Of a DNA stretch of 64,000 nucleotides, positions 21,794-32,680 are shown piece by piece. Each line of letters begins with the position of its first letter. Within the stretch, counting starts at the first letter, position 1. Source of the DNA: Selaginella moellendorffii (Eukaryota; Streptophyta; Lycopodiopsida; Selaginellales; Selaginellaceae); contig NW_003314308.1 of NCBI RefSeq assembly GCF_000143415.4, forward strand, positions 1,344,654 through 1,408,653, written 5' to 3'. The position numbers and the translations under genes were made by a program. Below the pieces are notes generated by a model that ran no database searches, was not told where the DNA came from, and saw only the letters and a list, made by a program, of their open reading frames with translations.

Positions 21794-23418
21794 TCAGGCA
21801 AGCAGCTTTCTCTTGTAGCGAACCATCACCTTGCCTTTTGGTCCGACCACCATTGCGTTCCAATCAATCTCCGGGAACGGAGAAACCAGCTCCATCTCAA
21901 AGTTTCGGAGAAGAATGCTCCACACCGTCTTTACCTGCATGTATCCAAAGGTTTCTCCGAGGCAGCCATGGCGACCGCCACCGAAGGAGGTGTAGGAGAA
22001 TGGGACAGCCTTGTCCTCCTCCCGGCCGGGAGCAAAGCGCTCGGGATCGAAGCTGTCGGGATCCTTGAAGACGTGAGGCAGCCTGTTGGCAAACGCTGGA
22101 GACGTCGCAACAATGTGGCCCGCGGGAATGTTATACTCGACGCCGTCTCGAGTGGTGACCGAGAAATCTTTGTGGCAGTAGCGCATCAGCATGATGAGAG
22201 GCGGATGCAATCTCAGTGCCTCCTTCATGCAGCGGTGCAACACGTCCATCTCGCTCACGATATCATAGTCGAGCTTGTCCCCGACTTTAGCCATCACGTT
22301 TCTCTGTTCTTCGACGGCAGAGTCCCAGTAGTTTTTATAGCTGGAAGTGCAAAAGTGAGAAATCGGTCACGCAAGAAAGAGAACTTACGTGAGAAGATAA
22401 GCTCCAGTCCATGTCGAGGTGATGGAGCTCGTGTGCTGCCCGGCAAAGAGCGCTGCGATGAGCAAACCGGTGATCTCATCCTCGGTGGTGGAGCGCCCAG
22501 TGGCGCGGTACTTGGAATCGATGAAAACCTGGAGCATGTCCGTTTCACTTCGTCCGGAACTCTTCCGGTTGCCGATGATCTTGGCGAAGACGCTGGCCAG
22601 TTCCTTCCGAGCTCGGTCTCTCCGTCGGTGAGCGGGGATCGGCAAGTATGGAAACAAGACGCTTATCGGCTGCATTCCATTGTCCAAGTCGTGGAAGAGA
22701 TTGCTCACGTCCTCAAAGAGCTGGTTTCGGACCTCGCTCCCAAGCAAGCAACGGCTGGCCGTAAGGATGATGAGACGCTCCAGCTCTTCTTTAAGATCAA
22801 CCTCTCCTTCGTCACCCCACTTGGAGAAGAAAAGCTGCAAGCAAGCAAGCAAAGTGGTTCTAGCTCAGCGAGAAAAAAGAATCTTTCTAGAAGAGAGAAA
22901 GAAAAGCGAGATTTTGATTTGCACACCTGAGCTTCTTCCACCATGTAGTCCACGTACGTCTTCAATCGGCTCACCTTGAGCGCCTCGGTGAAGAAGCGAA
23001 ACTGTTCCATCCGGACAGAGTAATCCACGTCGAAGACCACTCCGGGGCCGAAAGTGGGGACATTGAATTGGTAGACCTCCTTTTGGCTCAGCTCGGACTC
23101 CTGGGCCTTGTAGAAATGGGAAGAAACGTCGGGACCGATCAAGAATGTGATCTTGCGCGTGACAATGTTGACGGTGAAGACGCTGCCCAGGCGCTGGTAC
23201 TCCTGCCGCAGCATCACAATCGGCCCCTTGACGAACTTGAGAAGCCCTCCCACGATTGGGACAGAATCCACCACTGGAGGAAGGCGATTTCGGCTCCTGC
23301 TTCCGCCGCTGCTGCTCCTCCACCATGATAACAGCCACAGGCAGCAAGTAGTTCCCACTAGCAGCAGCAGCGCGGCCGCCACGGTCGATCGATCCGCCTC
23401 CATGGCCTTTACCTCCAT
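21794..23418 (-). CDS. CYP51: Sterol 14-alpha-demethylase, CYP51 family (494 aa)
   Basis: Cytochrome P450 that, in plants, removes the 14-alpha methyl group of obtusifoliol in sterol synthesis at the ER. Three exons: 23418-22927, 22834-22389, 22340-21794 (introns of 92 and 48 bp), all in frame. An N-terminal membrane segment (AAALLLLVGTTCCLWLL) is followed by the CYP51-typical YQFNVPTFGPGVVFD region. The I-helix has AGQHTSS, the K-helix EALR, then DPERFAPGR, the heme loop FGGGRHGCLGE with its Cys ligand, and the plant CYP51 tail FPEIDWNAMVVGPKGKV. Length is usual for the family. A start five codons later (MEADRST) is equally possible. This is the only complete copy; at least five fragments are scattered in the window. 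Confidence 0.93.
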
Positions 23419-23677
23419 CTCTAGATCTTGCCCTAAATCCGAGATGAGAACGTTAACTCCGGACCGTCCAATTGTCAGTGACGCCAGCTGTTGGATAAAC
23501 TAAAATATCGCTGGCATCAAGTTTGTAATATAACGATTTCTATGGGTATCTCTTACAGGTAGCAAAACGGTGACAGTGTTCATCCACACACGCAAAAGCG
23601 ATGTTTCCAGATTATGCTTTTGAAACTTTCCAACTTCCAGTGTCCAATTTGCGGCCGATTCGACTCATATTGACTTG

Positions 23678-25711
23678 TCAAAGTTGCTGCCTGTATAAGC
23701 TGGCCAGCTGGACATAAGCCGACGAAGAAGATGCTCCAGCTGCCGCGAGAGATGCCGTGAGGGAATCGCCGTGGATTCCACAAGATCCCAGCAATGCCCC
23801 CCAGCCATCCGCTCTAGCACCAACTGGAATGCTTTCGATCAACTCCCTGGCCTCCGGCACTCCTCCCGATCGCCCTAGAACATCCAGCATACTCACGAAG
23901 AGCTCTGGGCTCGCGGTGATGCCATAGTCGCGATCGATAGATGCGAAGCAGCTGCGCGCCTGATCGATCATCCCTGCGTGGCTGCACGCCAGGAAATTGA
24001 TGCCCAGAGCGACGAGATCGGGCTGGAATCCCTCTTGCCCCATTCTCTGGAACAAGTTCACGGCTTCTCCGTGCTGACCACCAGAGGCAAGAGCAGCCAT
24101 CATGGCCGTCCACGTGTACGTATTCCAGTTCTCCCGGGCTGCGATCGTGCGGCCGGCGAAGACGCTCCAGGCGTCGGCCACGTGTCCACATCTGCCGTAC
24201 AGTGTGATGAGCGCCGTGGCCAGTTTGACGGGCGAGTGGACCGCCACGGAAATGGCCACTGCGTGCTCGTGAATGGTACGGCCTTCGTCCAGGGCTAGCA
24301 GGCGAGCACAGGCGTCGAGAGCTATGAGAAGAGAGATGGAATTGGGCGAGATACCCTCCAAATCCATTTGCTTGAAAAGATCAAGGGCTCTTCTTTCTTT
24401 GCGATTGATCAAAAACGCTGCCATCAGCGCGTTCCAAGACACCACATTGTCGATGCCGCGGTCGTGGTCGCCATCAAAGAACAAGAGCTCTGCAGTTTCT
24501 AGGCTGCCACATTCGCCACATTTGGCAATCAGCGCGTTCCGGAGCTTGAATCCCCTCTTCTGGAGGCCTTGGTTATCATCCAGTGCAGTGTGGCGGAGCT
24601 GATCGAAGTTAGAGCAAGCTTCTGTAACACTGATCAGCGTGATCTCGTCCGGTGGAATCCCTGCGAGATCCATGCTAGCAAACAGCCTCACCGCCTCGGA
24701 TTTGAGCTGTGATTGGCGGCTAAACGCCGAGATGATGGAATTCCAGGTCCCAATTGTGGCAATCCCTGTAGCGCAGCAGCGATCAAAAATCCTCCTCGCC
24801 TCGGACAAGCACCCACATTTGCTGTACATGGCGATGAGCGCATTGTCAATGTGGCCGTCTCTTCGATTGACGGTGGCGTTGTCAATCAGCCTGTGAATCG
24901 CTCGCCCTTTCGCTAAATCCCCTTCATCTCCACAAGCGCCAAGAACACTCACGAACGCGATCCCATCAGCCTTGATTCCTTCCAAGCACGCTATTGCAAA
25001 AACCAGCAATGCCTCCCTTGGCTCGTTACATTGGCCGTGGGCTGTGATCATGGCCGTCCATGTCACGAGCCCTCGAGAAACGGACGGCATCGACTCGAAC
25101 ACATCCCTGGCGTTTCCCATGGCACCACATCTCGCAAACATGGTGATGGCCGCGTTAGATACCTTGAAAGATTCGCAACCAGATTCTTTGACCAACCTAT
25201 AGGCTTGGACTCCCTGCGCCAAGCCTGCCAGCTTCCCACAGGCATCCAGCGCGCATATCCACGTCACCTCCGTGGCACCAATGCCTTCCTGCCACATGGC
25301 ACGGAGCAGAGTGAGGGCCTCCCTGGCATGCCCGTTCTGCGAGTATGCCGCCAACATGGCGTTCCACGTCACCACATTCTTCGCGGGCATCCGGTCAAAC
25401 ATCTCTTTGGTCTCTTGCAAATGCCCATTGCGGGCATATGCCGCGAGCATGATGTTCCACGAGAAGGAATTCCTCTCGTGGATAGCCTCAAACGCTGCAT
25501 GGGCGTCCTCCACGCATCCACACTCCCCATACATCTGGACGAGAAGATTCCCTAGATACCTGTCGCCGCCATAGCCAGAGGTGTGGAGCTGGGCGTGGAT
25601 CTCCCTGCCACGTTCGATCTCCCGCCGCCGCCCACATCCCCGCAGCTCGCTCGCAAACCAGTCCTGGACTGCCGCCAGTTCTATTACAGGAAGCTTGATG
25701 CTGAGCCACAG
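23678..25711 (-). CDS. PPR protein, P-L-S class, E-type end
   Basis: Long open frame of PPR motifs, expected to bind and edit or process organellar RNA. Motifs run from REIHAQLHTSGYGGDRYLGN through many VSWNALMAAF / NALIAMYSKCG type repeats to an E-domain-like end (LDVLGRSGGVPEARELIESI, WGALLGSCGIHGD). There is no DYW domain, so an editing partner would be needed if it edits. The frame is open back to a stop at 25712-25714 but the first ATG is at 25534, inside a motif. Either an upstream exon supplies the start or the protein begins late. This is the source of the PPR fragments at 28.6, 36.5 and 42.9 kb. Confidence 0.78.
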   Translation of the reverse strand: MWLSIKLPVIELAAVQDWFASELRGCGRRREIERGREIHAQLHTSGYGGDRYLGNLLVQMYGECGCVEDAHAAFEAIHERNSFSWNIMLAAYARNGHLQETKEMFDRMPAKNVVTWNAMLAAYSQNGHAREALTLLRAMWQEGIGATEVTWICALDACGKLAGLAQGVQAYRLVKESGCESFKVSNAAITMFARCGAMGNARDVFESMPSVSRGLVTWTAMITAHGQCNEPREALLVFAIACLEGIKADGIAFVSVLGACGDEGDLAKGRAIHRLIDNATVNRRDGHIDNALIAMYSKCGCLSEARRIFDRCCATGIATIGTWNSIISAFSRQSQLKSEAVRLFASMDLAGIPPDEITLISVTEACSNFDQLRHTALDDNQGLQKRGFKLRNALIAKCGECGSLETAELLFFDGDHDRGIDNVVSWNALMAAFLINRKERRALDLFKQMDLEGISPNSISLLIALDACARLLALDEGRTIHEHAVAISVAVHSPVKLATALITLYGRCGHVADAWSVFAGRTIAARENWNTYTWTAMMAALASGGQHGEAVNLFQRMGQEGFQPDLVALGINFLACSHAGMIDQARSCFASIDRDYGITASPELFVSMLDVLGRSGGVPEARELIESIPVGARADGWGALLGSCGIHGDSLTASLAAAGASSSSAYVQLASLYRQQL

Positions 25712-25777
25712 CTAACTAGAATGTGTAGATTTGGATTCCATGATTCCAAGTCCTGAGGCTAATCGAATTGCAATGGA

Positions 25778-26085
25778 ATTGCCGATCGATGCGTGTACGG
25801 ATCAGGCGGTGGGGAGGCTCTTGCACGGAGTTTACCCTCGAAAGCCACGGCAATGCTCAACGCACTGGTGACTATGTACAGCAAGTGTGGCGACCTCGTA
25901 CGGGCGGAGGGCGATCACGTGTCCATGGTAGATCCTATCCTGTGGAATACGATGATTGGAGCATACGCTCAGTTTGGGCATATGCCCGGTGCTTTGGAAG
26001 CTCTTGAGGGAAATTGGAGCTTCTCCGACCACTGTGACTTTCACGAGCTCTCTAGTGGGTTGTAGCTGGAGAGGATTCTTTGAAG
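25778..26085 (+). pseudogene. Divergent PPR fragment
   Basis: Plus-strand PPR motifs (NALVTMYSKCGDL, ILWNTMIGAYAQFGHMPGALE) starting just upstream of the PPR gene and pointing away from it. The frame shifts after GALEAL: the natural continuation (GASPTTVTFTSSLVGCS) is in another frame. The same divergent pair occurs at 29.3, 38.3 and 43.6 kb. Confidence 0.65.
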
Positions 26086-26099
26086 AACTGAGTTTTATG

Positions 26100-26560
26100 A
26101 ATCAAAACATTTCTCAGATTAAAAAAGGAAAATACTTTAAATTAATACCTTCTTAGAGTTAAGTATTTAATAATTTTTTGATTGTTATTATAATATAGAA
26201 TTTCTTACAATGCTGCAAAACTAGGTGTTGCATTCTTTGTATTTTCGTCTGGAATATAGTGGAAATTTCAACTTTTGTTCCTATTACTTAAAATATATTT
26301 GTTTCTGTTAGGATGTACTTGAATATTTTAGCATATTCTAACAATTATAATGTAACTCCAACATTTATTATTTTGTTAAGAAGCCTAAAGAGGCCTAAAT
26401 GCATATGTTTAAAACGATCACAAATACTTAACCGAATTAAGTAAGAAACAGTTTAACCACTTGATCATCCTAAGCTGGATGCCACCTGCATCTGTACTCA
26501 CAAGCACACAGTGATCACACAGTGATCACAAAGTGAAGCTTGCAGTTGGCACAGTTCTCA
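26100..26560. repeat. AT-rich block, end of a dispersed repeat
   Basis: Matches 34440-34690 and 50810-51060 (shared stretch GGATGTACTTGAAT, TATAATATAGAATTTCTTACAA and the end AATTAAGTAAGAAACAGTTTAACC). No gene. In all copies this sequence abuts the 3' end of an NTPase gene copy. Confidence 0.65.
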
Positions 26561-28382
26561 CAGGTTCTATTCTTTCCCCAACAGAACCTGGTAGCCTGCT
26601 TCTTTGACGGGATCTTTGGCTCCGTGAGCTTAATTTGGTCGAACCATTTCAGCGATTTCGTCTATATCGCTTAGACTTTTGACGTCCGTCACCTGCAAGC
26701 CTTTCAACTTCACTGTATCAGGCATGGCATAGTAGTACAAGGACTCGACCGTGGCAGCTCCCAGTCCTTTTTTCCATTCCGGAAGGACCTCATCCTTCCA
26801 CACTGTATGAGACCTTTTCTTCTCCTTCGCCTTCCACTGAGCAACTGTAATCTGAAGAGCTACCACCAGGTAATTTCCGTTGGCGAATAGCTTGATGTAT
26901 ACGAGATCCACAGCCTTCTCGTTGAATGCTTGAGGACCCATCAAGACACCCTCCTGCAAGTCCTGGAGCGCTATGTTGCGAAGAGCAGCCACTTCGTGGC
27001 CATGAGCATACGTCCTGTACCACTTGAACGAATAAGCGTCATCAAACAGCCTCCCCTGTACCCGAATGACGCTGATCACTAGGCCTTCAATGTGCCAGCC
27101 GATGCGAGAGGGGTTCCTTTCTGCAAGCTCACTTCTGCAGTCCAGCTCTACTGCGTTTGTCCACTCTGAAAGTAGCAGCTTCTTGTCCAGCTCCTTTCCC
27201 TTTACTACATTGGTCGTGTTGGCGCTGAGAAGCTCCATTCTAGCATTTTGAAGCCCCACAATGCAAATCGATTGCAGGTCATTGGGGCTAAAGGCAGTGG
27301 CAAGAGTACTGTCATGAGCACCGAAGCTGGCTTCCTCCTCGCAAACGGCAAAAAGGTGGTGTATATCTCGGCAACCCGTTACATCTCAGAGCCGGCCAGG
27401 GTTCTGCTCGAAGCCTTGTTACTTGCATTTGGCCAGTGCAAGACCGTGAGGGAGGAGTTGCAGGATTTGCCCAGTGTAGAAGACCTGGTGGCGTGGTGCG
27501 AGGGCACGACAGGTTTGCTTTTTACCACAGCTGCTTCATCGCCTGAAAGATCACCTGGTTCGTGCCTCTGGAGTCAGTGTTCGCATCACAGTCTTGTCCA
27601 TAGACAGCCCCGAGCCATATGAAAGTGCAAAACTTGACAAGGCTGAAGACTATATGCTAACTGAAGAGTTTGACGGTCCCTACACGGAAGAGGAGCTGAA
27701 TACATGGATTGCGCAGGCAAATCTACCAGCTTCTGCGCTGCTGGATCTGGATAATCTGACGGGGGGAGCACCGCGCTTGTTACGCTTCTACGGAGAATGT
27801 GGTGGCGACAGGCAGCAGTGGCTGAAACGTATTAAAGCCAAGTACGAGGATAAGCTCTGGACGGAATTCGTTGGAAAGTTGGACTCGAAGGAAGATCTGG
27901 TCTCTGCTATCAACATGGTGATGGGTGATGGAAAACTACATCCGCGGCTAGCTCCGAAGATCAAGCTTACCTGCTTCTGCAAAGACCTTAATGACAGATT
28001 TCGGGTTCGGTCACCGTACTTTCGAACCCAGGCAGAGACCCTGTTAACAGATCCAGCAGCTCCTGGTATCGCTGTTCAATCATCACGCCCCTGTCCTCCC
28101 GCCTTCTTTTCATCATTCCTGTCGAGAAGCGGGTCACTGGCACACGAGAGGAAAGAAAGACGGAAGCCCGTACCAGCAAGTGTGAAGGGCTCGAGCAGAG
28201 CATTGACTTGCTGAATGCGAGTTGGGAGTGCCGATACGAGACACTCGCAGAGTCGCCCAGCACCCTGAGCTCGGCGATAAGCGTTGGCATCCACGAACCC
28301 CGCCGCCGAAAGATTTTGGAAGTCGTCCGCTGTGAACAGCTCGAAATCGACGCCACTCACCAGTGACGCCCTCCGCCGCCAT
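26560..28382 (-). pseudogene. NTPase-nuclease-like gene, copy A (internally inverted)
   Basis: A broken Crinkler/RHS-like gene in three parts. The N-terminal part (28382 to about 28050) and the C-terminal nuclease-like part (about 27204 to 26560) are on the minus strand. The NTPase part between them (about 27205-28048) is on the plus strand, so the middle is inverted and about 35 codons are missing at one junction. The Walker A motif (GAKGSGKST) is present. The Walker B region is deleted near 27525. The nuclease-like part has the D...LQITV pattern of the PD-(D/E)xK fold (VDLVYIKLF, then VVALQITVAQ). Other lesions: an 8-base loss near 28366 and one extra base near 26655 that cuts off the Cys-rich tail. 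Family assignment is by motif only. Confidence 0.65.
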
Positions 28383-28599
28383 AAGCAACCAACCGGGTTT
28401 AACACAAGAATATCCAGGTATATTGTGCCACTTTAGGGTATGACGATGTTTAACTGATGTCTGCCACTTTTAGACTTTAGACGATGTATCTTTGAGCTTT
28501 GAGCTATGGAGTTTTTTGCTTGCTTTTAGTGCGTTTGAGGGGAACCAAAGGTGCTGAGCTGTGTGGATTAAAGTTTTCTTTTAATTGTCTTCAAAAAAA

Positions 28600-29258
28600 A
28601 TCCCCCACAAGTGCCAAGAACACTCACGAACGCGGTCCTCATTTGCTGTACATGGCGATGAGCGCATTGTCAATGTGGCCGTCTCTTCGATTGAGCACCA
28701 CATCTCGCAAACATGGTGATGGCCGCGTTAGATACCTTGAAAGATTCGCAACCAGATTCTTTGACCAACCTATAGGCTTGGACTCCCTGCGCCAAGAGCC
28801 ACACGCATCCAGCGCGCATACCCACGTCACCTCCGTGGCACCAATGCCTTCCTGCCACATGGCACGGAGCAGAGTGAGGACCTCGTTCTGCGAGTATGCC
28901 GCCAGCATGGCGTTCCACGTCACCACATTCTTCGCAGGTCAAACATCTCTTTGGTCTCTTGCAAATGCCCATTACGGGTATATGCCGCGAGCATGATGTT
29001 CCACGAGAAGGAATTCCTCTCGTAGATAGCCTCAAACGCTGCATGGGCGTCCTCCACGCATCCGCACTCCCCATACATTTGGACAAGAAGATTCCCTAGA
29101 TACCTGTCGCCGCCATAGCCAGAGGTGTGGAGCTGGGCGTGGATCTCCCTGCCACGTTCGATCTCCCGCCGCCGCCCACATCCCCGCAGCTCGCTCGCAA
29201 ACCAGTCCTGGACTGCCGCCAGTTCTATTACAGGAAGCTTGATGCTGAGCCACAGCTA
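28600..29258 (-). pseudogene. PPR fragment assembled from distant parts
   Basis: Matches the 5' part of the PPR gene (about 25080-25711) plus a short piece from about 24815-24865, joined directly at about 28695. It has internal losses (for example after TYSQN) and a changed frame. Repeated almost exactly at 42905-43562. Confidence 0.7.
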
Positions 29259-29319
29259 ACTAGAATGTGTAGATTTGGATTCCATGATTCCAAGTCCTGA
29301 GGAATTGCAATGGAATTGT

Positions 29320-29610
29320 CGATCGATGCGTGTACGGATCAGGCGGTGGGGAGGCTCTTGCACGGAGTTTATCCTCGAAAGCCACGGCAATGCTCAACGC
29401 ACTGGTGACTATGTACAGCAAGTGTGGCGACCTCGTACGGGCGGAGGGCGATCACGTGTCTATGGTAGATCCTATCTTGTGGAATACGATGATTGGAGCA
29501 TATGCCCAGTTTGGGCATATGGCCGGTGCTTTGGAAGCTCTTGAGGGAAATTGGAGCTTCTCTGACCACTGTGACTTTCACGAGCTCTCTAGTGGGTTGT
29601 AGCTGGAGAG
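29320..29610 (+). pseudogene. Divergent PPR fragment, copy 2
   Basis: Same as 25778-26085: NALVTMYSKCGDL, ILWNTMIGAYAQFGHMAGALE, then a frameshift. Part of the duplicated block repeated at 43.6 kb. Confidence 0.6.
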
Positions 29611-31718
29611 GATTCTTCGAAGAATCGAGGGAATTGTTTCTCGCAATGTAAGACTGTGGATTGGATCCCAATGGCGAGCACTTTGATCTCTTGTGTTGCG
29701 CGGGGAAGCTTCAGGAGGCTCGGGATTTTATCGTTAGAACTCCGTGCGTGGTCGGCTCTTGTGACTGCTTGTAGCGTTCATGGGGGCCTTATGTCTGTCT
29801 CTCCATTCCTCAGCGGGAATACAAGATGATGTTGCAGAGCAAGAAAGAATAGATCTTTTGCTCAAAACAAAGTAAAGCTTGAAGAGCTATCAAATTGCCA
29901 TTTTAATGGTACCAAGTCCAAAGACTTCACTGTATACACAACTAGATCTAGCTCGTAAGAAATAGAGAGAACGTTTTCGTGGCAAATTTGCTCATCCAGA
30001 TGCACGGTAAATGCAAGGATTTTTCCGAATGATGCCGGCAACTATAATGGTTTTTGCAAGCTGCAAGGGGCAATGACAGTGAGGCATGTGCCTTACAGGA
30101 GAGCTTATTGCAGGGATATGCGGAGAATTGTCTTCTAGACAAAAGAAAAAAACTACTTTGTGTGTTCAACTTTAGGGTTTTAAGGAATATTTTCATAATA
30201 TTGAATTTGTGCCAAAGCAAAAGTCTAACAAATGTAACATATTTAGATCAAAAGTTCTAATTTGAACAATCAAGAGTAAGTAGTATAAAAGGATTGTCTT
30301 CTAAACTTTAGGGGTCCATATAAGATTGTAAACGGAGTACTTTAGGGGAACTAATGTAATTAAGAAAGGCTATATCAGGTGGTGGGTGATGACATACAAA
30401 ATGAAATGCTTAGTGATTTAGTGGAGTTAAGGGATAGTTTAAAAAATTTATATTTGTGTTAGGGCTTAAGATTCAAATATGAAAATAATGAGTACCTCAT
30501 TAGTGGTTGAGAGTGCCATGTGTAAAACATGAAAAAATATTTAGAAAGGAAAATAATTTTTGAGGAAAGTTCTGTTTTAGCCATTATTAGATATTCTAGT
30601 CTTGGCAAAAGGCATGGAATATGTTATAAAGATAAACTCATAAAGCTGATAGTGTGGAGATATTAAATATTTCATTAAAATATACATTGAGTGGGTGAAG
30701 ATGGCCAGTTTATGAAGGAGTTTTGAAGGAAACAAAATTGACCCAGCCTAAGCTAAAAGGCTTGTGTTTTGATATAATGAGTTCTAGAACATCATAGCTT
30801 TAACTTTGAGGTTATTAAGCATAATTTTGATATAATTGATTAAAGTGGTGGAAGTTAACTTCCTTAAACTTTTTGTTGGGATACGAAACAAGTTTGAGAT
30901 ATCCCTTGAGGGATAAATTGCTTATGTTATAATATAGTGAGTCATTGTTGAATAAGAAAATGTTCATTTTTCTAAGAAGTCTATATTTAAATATATAAAC
31001 ATATAAAACATTGAAGAAATAGTTTTTAGTAAGGCCCATAAAGAATGATGGATAGAATCTAAAGTTTAAGTTTAAGAAAAGCTAAAGACAAAAGAAACCT
31101 TAATTATCTAAAGTGGATAAAGCTAAAATGATATTGCCATTGCTAAGTAATGGGGACTGCCCATAAGTAACAATGTTAATCCTAATATGTGTAATTATAA
31201 ATTAAAAATACTTGCTAAAGCACAATTAAGTGAAAATTTTACCTCCTAGCATGAAGGAGAATAAGTAAAATGAATGTATGAGGCCGCAAATTAAGAGAGT
31301 GAGGAATCAAGAATGAGCTCAAGGGTTTATTAATTATAACTATGGTGCCATAAAGAGTTTAAAATATGAAAGTTTTAATGTTAAATTGGGTGATGGATAT
31401 AAAATGTAAGTTCCATCGGGCTCCTCCTAAAGTCATATATTCTGATTTTAGAAGGCCTCAAAAAATCTTGAATCGCTTGCGTGTGACTAAATTTTCCATT
31501 TTAATTTAATCCTTTAACCACACTTCCAACCACTTGGAGGAGTCTCACTCATAATCTCTATAAATCTTCTTTTGGACTTAGGGTTTGTTACCCTTAAGAA
31601 TGGCATCTTTGCCATTCAACTTTTGCATTTGGTCTAAATGCTCCACATGTCCAATCCCATGACTGACACCCAAAAGTACCGCTGACATATCAGCCCATTA
31701 CACTAAGGCCACACCCAT

Positions 31719-31991
31719 TCACCTTTGCCATACTAATGGTCTAACACCACTTACATCATAGTCCCATGTCTTAAAGACTGGGCCATCCGTCCATGAGTAG
31801 TCATCCCAAATCCACTCTTTAGCATCCTTAAGATGCTTGCAGACATAGGGAATAGCCTTCCTTAATATCCCTTTTATAGTTTTTGTCAAGTTCCTTTTCT
31901 GTCCATGGCCATATTCACCAACACTTCTATGGTTAGTACACCAGAGGACTACTTCTCTTCCTTTCCATAGTCTGCGACTTTGGGACAACAT
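31719..31991 (-). other. Repeated open frame of unknown nature
   Basis: Ninety codons on the minus strand with KRNLTKTIKGILRKAIPYVCKHLKDAKEWI. The counterpart at 46942-47202 keeps KGILRK.IPYVC.HLKDAKEWI, has about 27 extra codons in the middle and stops earlier. It may be a remnant of a mobile-element protein or chance. No known motif. Confidence 0.25.
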
Positions 31992-32421
31992 TTCAGAACA
32001 CCATGGCTTTACACAAGCCTCATGGGTACTCTCCCCACCTTCTGCTTTTGGGTGCTCTAGCCATGGGCTAAGAGCGAAGTTTCATTGAGCCACAGCAGGT
32101 ATCCAAGTAGATAGTGCCACCCATGCTTGGACTGGGAGCATCAACCATTTGATTTCCCAGGGGAACTAAAGCCAACTTTTGAACACTTCACCAAACTACT
32201 CCACTTGTCGGTCCATATTCACTCTAGCCTTGGACTTCCCAGTGGTTATTTCATCACCCAACACCTGGGTATAGCTTTCCTGGGCCAAACTAACCTTTCC
32301 TAACCAAACTAGCTCCACTAGGGTTGAACCCCCACACTCTCCCTATTATACTTTTGGAACCCTCTACAGCCCCCCTGTTGGGGGATGATCACTTTAAGCT
32401 TTCACCCAATAGCTTGTATTA

Positions 32422-32680
32422 GTATTCGGACTTAGACTCAAACTTGGACTCGGACTCGGTCTCAGTCTCGGTCTCAATTCCATCTCGGACTCCATCTCAG
32501 ATTCCATCTCGGATCCATCTTGAACTCCATCTCAGACTCCATCTCGGGTCCATCTCGGACTCTATCTTGGGTCCATCTCAAACTCCATCTCGGACTTCAT
32601 CTCATGTCCATCTCGGACTCCATTTCAGACTCTATCTCGGGTCTATCTCGAACTCCATCTCAAACTCCACCACGTGTTAT
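32422..32680. repeat. 12-bp minisatellite (unit about CTCCATCTCGGA)
   Basis: About 250 bp of degenerate tandem copies of CTCCATCTCGGA and variants (CTCCATCTCAGA, GTCCATCTCGGA). The second copy of the block has a longer version at 48742-49017. Open frames across it encode only Ser/Leu-rich repeats and are not genes. Confidence 0.9.

Noticed and set aside
21968-22930. A 320-codon open frame on the plus strand
   Set aside because: It runs exactly opposite CYP51 exons 2-3 and crosses both introns; it is a shadow of G+C-rich coding DNA on the other strand.
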